Source: Leisingera daeponensis (lineage in GTDB: Bacteria; Pseudomonadota; Alphaproteobacteria; Rhodobacterales; Rhodobacteraceae). From it: 64,000 bases of DNA. Within the stretch, counting starts at the first letter, position 1; the number at the start of each line of letters is the position of its first letter. The DNA lies in the NCBI RefSeq assembly GCF_019801465.1, contig NZ_JAHVJA010000006.1, positions 181,783-245,782 on the forward strand, in the 5' to 3' direction. The translations under genes and the position numbers were made by a program. Positions 61,227 to 64,000 of this stretch are shown in pieces. The notes below the pieces were generated by a model. The model saw only the letters and a program-made list of their open reading frames with translations. It searched no databases and was not told where the DNA came from.

Positions 61227-63512
61227 ATGAGCCGCTTTGCCGCCCCCATCGCCGAGCAGATCTGGGATATGAAATACCGTTTCAAGCAGGCCGATGGCAC
61301 GCCGATCGACGTGACCGTCGAGGACACCTGGCGGCGGATCGCGCGGGATCTGGCGCGGGCGGAAAAGAAACCGGACGTTTGGGAAGAAAAGTTCTTCGGC
61401 GCGCTGGAGGATTTCAAATACCTGCCCGCGGGCCGCATCACTGCAGGCGCAGGCACCGCGCGCCAGGTGACGCTGTTCAACTGCTTTGTGATGGGCACGG
61501 TGCCGGACAGCATGTCGGGCATCTTCGACATGCTGAAAGAGGCGGCGCTGACCATGCAGCAGGGCGGCGGCATCGGCTACGACTTCTCAACCATCCGGCC
61601 GCGCGGCGCCGATGTGAAGGGCGTGGCGGCGGATGCCTCCGGCCCGCTGAGCTTCATGGACGTCTGGGACGCGATGTGCCGCACCATCATGTCGGCCGGC
61701 AGCCGCCGTGGCGCGATGATGGCGACGATGCGCTGCGACCACCCGGATATCGAAGCCTTCATCACCGCCAAATCCGACCCGGCGCGCCTGCGCATGTTCA
61801 ACATGTCGGTGCTGGTCACCGATGATTTCATGGAAGCGGTGAAGGCAGGCGGCTCCTGGGAACTGCAGTTCGACGGCAAGGTCTACCACACCGTCGAGGC
61901 GCGCGACCTGTGGAACAAGATCATGCAGGCGACCTATGACTATGCCGAGCCGGGTGTGATCTTCATCGACCGCATCAACAAGGCCAACAACCTCTCCTAT
62001 GTCGAGAACATCTGCGCCACCAACCCCTGCGGCGAGCAGCCGCTGCCGCCCTATGGCGCCTGCCTCTTGGGCTCGATTAACATGGCGCGGCTGGTGGCCA
62101 ATCCCTTCGAGAAGGGCGCGCATCTGGACCAGGCGGCAATGCAGGAACTGGTCGCCACCGCCGTCCGCATGATGGACAACGTGGTCGATGTGTCCAAATT
62201 CCCGCTGGACGCGCAGGCCGAAGAAGCCCGCAACAAGCGCCGGATCGGCCTCGGCGTCACCGGCCTGGCGGATGCGCTGCTGATGCTGGGGCTGGAGTAC
62301 GGCACCGACGAGGCCGCGCGTCAGACCGACGAATGGCTGCACAGCATAGCCCGCGCCGCCTATCTGGCGTCGGTGGACCTGGCCAAGGAAAAGGGCGCTT
62401 TCCCGCTGTTCGACGCCGAGGCGTATCTGGCCTCCGGCAACATGCTGAACATGGATGACGACGTGCGCGAGGCCATCCGCGAGCACGGCATCCGCAACGC
62501 GCTGCTGACCTCGATCGCGCCGACCGGCACCATCTCGCTCTACGCGGGCAACGTGTCCTCGGGCATCGAGCCGGTATTTGCCTATGCCTACACCCGCAAG
62601 GTGCTGCAGAAGGACGGCAGCCGCACCGAGGAGGAAGTTGTGGATTACGCGGTGCAGATGTACCGCGAGAAATTCGGTGCGGACGCCGAACTGCCGGAGT
62701 ATTTCGTCAACGCCCAGACGCTCTCGCCCGCGGCCCACGTCAAGATGCAGGCGGCGGCGCAGAAGTGGATCGACAGTTCGATTTCCAAGACCATCAACTG
62801 CCCCGAGGATATCTCCTTCGACGCCTTCAAGAACGTCTACATGCAGGCCTGGGATCAGGGCTGCAAGGGCTGCACCACCTACCGCCCCAACGACGTGACC
62901 GGCTCGGTCCTGTCGGTGAGTGAAAGCGCCGACACCGCCCCGGGCGAGACCGCCAAGGCGCCGCATGAAAGCGACAGCGCGGAAGTGGTCTACATGTCCG
63001 AGCCGCTGGACCGGCCGCAGTCGCTGGAGGGCCATACCTACAAGCTAAAGTGGCCGGATTCGGAGCATGCGATCTACCTGACCATCAACGATATCATCAT
63101 CAACGGCCACCGCCGCCCGTTCGAGGTGTTCATCAACTCCAAGAACATGGAGCATTACGCCTGGACGCTGGCGCTGACCCGGATGATCTCGGCCGTGTTC
63201 CGCCGCGGCGGCGACGTGTCCTTTGTCGTCGAGGAGCTGAAAGCGGTGTTCGATCCGCGCGGCGGCGCCTGGGTGCAGGGCAAGTACATCCCGTCGATCC
63301 TGGCGGCGATCGGCGGTGTGATCGAAACGCACATGGTCAAGACCGGCTTCCTGGAAGGCGAGGGCATGGGCCTGAAGTCCGACCCGCAGGCGCAGGTGGT
63401 GAACCTGAACGCCCCGCGCGGCAAGGCCTGCCCGAGCTGCGGCCAGTTCGACATGCAGATGGTCGAAGGCTGCATGACTTGCCGCAGCTGCGGCCATTCG
63501 AAGTGCGGTTGA
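61227..63512 (+). CDS. nrdJ: vitamin B12-dependent ribonucleoside-diphosphate reductase, class II
   Basis: Adenosylcobalamin-dependent enzyme that makes deoxyribonucleotides, 761 residues. It has the class II/large-subunit active-site pattern with FNCFVMGTVPDSMSG, ATNPCGEQPLPPYGACLLGS (Cys near residue 268), SIAPTGTISLYAGNVSSGIE and KTINCPEDI. The C-terminus ends in a Cys-rich Zn-ribbon (ACPSCGQFDMQ and CMTCRSCGHSKCG). The ATG is at MSRFAAPIAEQIWD. No cobalamin riboswitch is apparent in its 195-bp leader. Confidence 0.95.
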   Translation: MSRFAAPIAEQIWDMKYRFKQADGTPIDVTVEDTWRRIARDLARAEKKPDVWEEKFFGALEDFKYLPAGRITAGAGTARQVTLFNCFVMGTVPDSMSGIFDMLKEAALTMQQGGGIGYDFSTIRPRGADVKGVAADASGPLSFMDVWDAMCRTIMSAGSRRGAMMATMRCDHPDIEAFITAKSDPARLRMFNMSVLVTDDFMEAVKAGGSWELQFDGKVYHTVEARDLWNKIMQATYDYAEPGVIFIDRINKANNLSYVENICATNPCGEQPLPPYGACLLGSINMARLVANPFEKGAHLDQAAMQELVATAVRMMDNVVDVSKFPLDAQAEEARNKRRIGLGVTGLADALLMLGLEYGTDEAARQTDEWLHSIARAAYLASVDLAKEKGAFPLFDAEAYLASGNMLNMDDDVREAIREHGIRNALLTSIAPTGTISLYAGNVSSGIEPVFAYAYTRKVLQKDGSRTEEEVVDYAVQMYREKFGADAELPEYFVNAQTLSPAAHVKMQAAAQKWIDSSISKTINCPEDISFDAFKNVYMQAWDQGCKGCTTYRPNDVTGSVLSVSESADTAPGETAKAPHESDSAEVVYMSEPLDRPQSLEGHTYKLKWPDSEHAIYLTINDIIINGHRRPFEVFINSKNMEHYAWTLALTRMISAVFRRGGDVSFVVEELKAVFDPRGGAWVQGKYIPSILAAIGGVIETHMVKTGFLEGEGMGLKSDPQAQVVNLNAPRGKACPSCGQFDMQMVEGCMTCRSCGHSKCG

Positions 63513-63881
63513 TAGCGGCGCCAAAGCAGTAGTCAGAGAAAGCAAATGAATGCGCAAACGAAAGCATAAGTCTGCGCAAGGGGTGTCAAGGGGGTAAATG
63601 AATGCCCCTTCGGCCCTCAGCTCTGGCCACCTTTTTGAACTTATTGAGCTGGCGGAGCATTGCTCCTCCAGCTCTTTGTTTCTCGGCCGGGCCGTGTTCC
63701 ACCCCCCAAACAAAGGGCATTTCGGAGCTTTTTGTCCGCGTTGAGGGCGACAGGCGTCGGTTGACGCAAGCGCAGGCTGGACCTGCGTGTCTCGATCGGA
63801 AAGCTAGCCTTCACCGAAGCGATTGAGGCGGCAGACGTCCGTCATTGAGCATGAGCGGCGCACCACGTTTATGATCAAGGC
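63513..63881. other. intergenic region downstream of nrdJ
   Basis: About 370 bp with no convincing gene. A 49-codon ORF from 63598 has a plausible ribosome binding site (AGGGGG) but no recognisable homology. A hairpin lies at 63646-63674. The open stretch around 63800-63850 ends at a stop without a start or family resemblance. Confidence 0.4.
63646..63677 (+). terminator. possible terminator downstream of nrdJ
   Basis: GAGCTGG (63646-63652) pairs with CCAGCTC (63668-63674), with an inner GGA/TCC pair, followed by TTTGTTTC. It is about 130 nt after the nrdJ stop, so its use is uncertain. Confidence 0.45.
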
Positions 63882-64000
63882 TGTGAACAGGCATGCAATT
63901 TTGACCCCGTAGCGGGGAAATCGGCGTCCAAAAATGACCCCCTTACACTGATGTGAATCATGCCCCCGAGGTTATCGGGGAGCACAGATTGGGATGTTGG
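63882..64000 (+). mobile_element. probable left end of an IS21-family insertion sequence (truncated by window)
   Basis: The stretch begins TGTGAACAGG, carries repeated TTTTGACCCC (63900-63909) and AAAATGACCCCC (near 63933-63944) blocks and two short GC hairpins, the architecture of IS21-type ends. It ends GATTGGG-ATG-TTGG, which fits the start of an istA transposase (Met-Leu-) with its ribosome binding site, ATG at 63994. Only five codons or fewer are visible, so the identity is tentative. Confidence 0.4.

Noticed and set aside
63598..63747. A 49-codon ORF downstream of nrdJ
   Set aside because: It has a plausible ribosome binding site, but no homology is recognisable and a terminator-like hairpin lies inside it.

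Overview
The window looks like a chromosomal segment of a marine Rhodobacterales (Roseobacter-group) alphaproteobacterium, perhaps near Leisingera, Phaeobacter or Ruegeria. The evidence is high GC, alphaproteobacterial small families (DUF3008, DUF1489, SlyX), the hisS-hisZ-hisG linkage with a short HisG, a class II B12-dependent ribonucleotide reductase, and many TRAP/ABC uptake and amine-catabolism genes. The genus is inference; no rRNA or tRNA gene was seen.

Layout. 0.3-2.3 kb: start of the S10 ribosomal operon (rpsJ-rplC-rplD-rplW), ending in a strong terminator directly after rplW, where rplB would be expected. 2.8-15.5 kb, minus strand: a complete trans-4-hydroxy-L-proline catabolic locus. 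It has a 4-hydroxyproline 2-epimerase, a DadA-like dehydrogenase, a DapA-like deaminase, a 2-oxoglutarate-semialdehyde dehydrogenase, a GntR/FCD regulator, a TRAP transporter, a polar amino-acid ABC transporter and a second proline-racemase-family protein whose two catalytic positions are Ser and Thr. Four GTATCCA-containing operator candidates tie it together, including two near-identical 32-bp elements 11 kb apart. 15.7-16.9 kb: a divergent HxlR regulator and a Tat-exported tandem YdhR-fold protein sharing duplicated operators. 17.1-21.1 kb: two tandem chemoreceptors with a nearly identical signalling half. 21.2-30.8 kb: monomeric NADP-isocitrate dehydrogenase, an SH3 protein, a 2-hydroxyacid dehydrogenase, gamma-glutamyltransferase, D-lactate/glycolate dehydrogenase, a VOC-membrane fusion and a small unknown protein.

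31-42.7 kb: a dimethylglycine/sarcosine dehydrogenase-like flavoprotein, a blue-light LOV histidine kinase, a methyltransferase, a PhnZ-like HD protein divergent from a LysR regulator, a DUF938/FAD-oxidase/aldo-keto reductase group, a YibI/YibH-like pair, a lipoprotein and a VOC protein. 42.9-52.3 kb, minus strand: a purine operon, xdhA-xdhB-xdhC translationally coupled to a BMP-type (nucleoside/purine) ABC transporter. 52.6-63.5 kb: housekeeping genes dnaE, slyX, hisS-hisZ-hisG, a DUF1489 gene and nrdJ, with a perfect DnaA box ahead of nrdJ. The last ~120 bp look like the left end of an IS21-family insertion sequence cut by the window edge.

Overall this is core chromosome carrying substrate-specific catabolic islands (hydroxyproline, methylated amines, purines). 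I see no CRISPR array, prophage, toxin-antitoxin or defence system, and no clearly new multi-gene system. The best leads are the Ser/Thr racemase-family protein and its regulon, the tandem YdhR protein, the VOC-membrane fusion, the PhnZ-like HD protein and the DnaA box before nrdJ.
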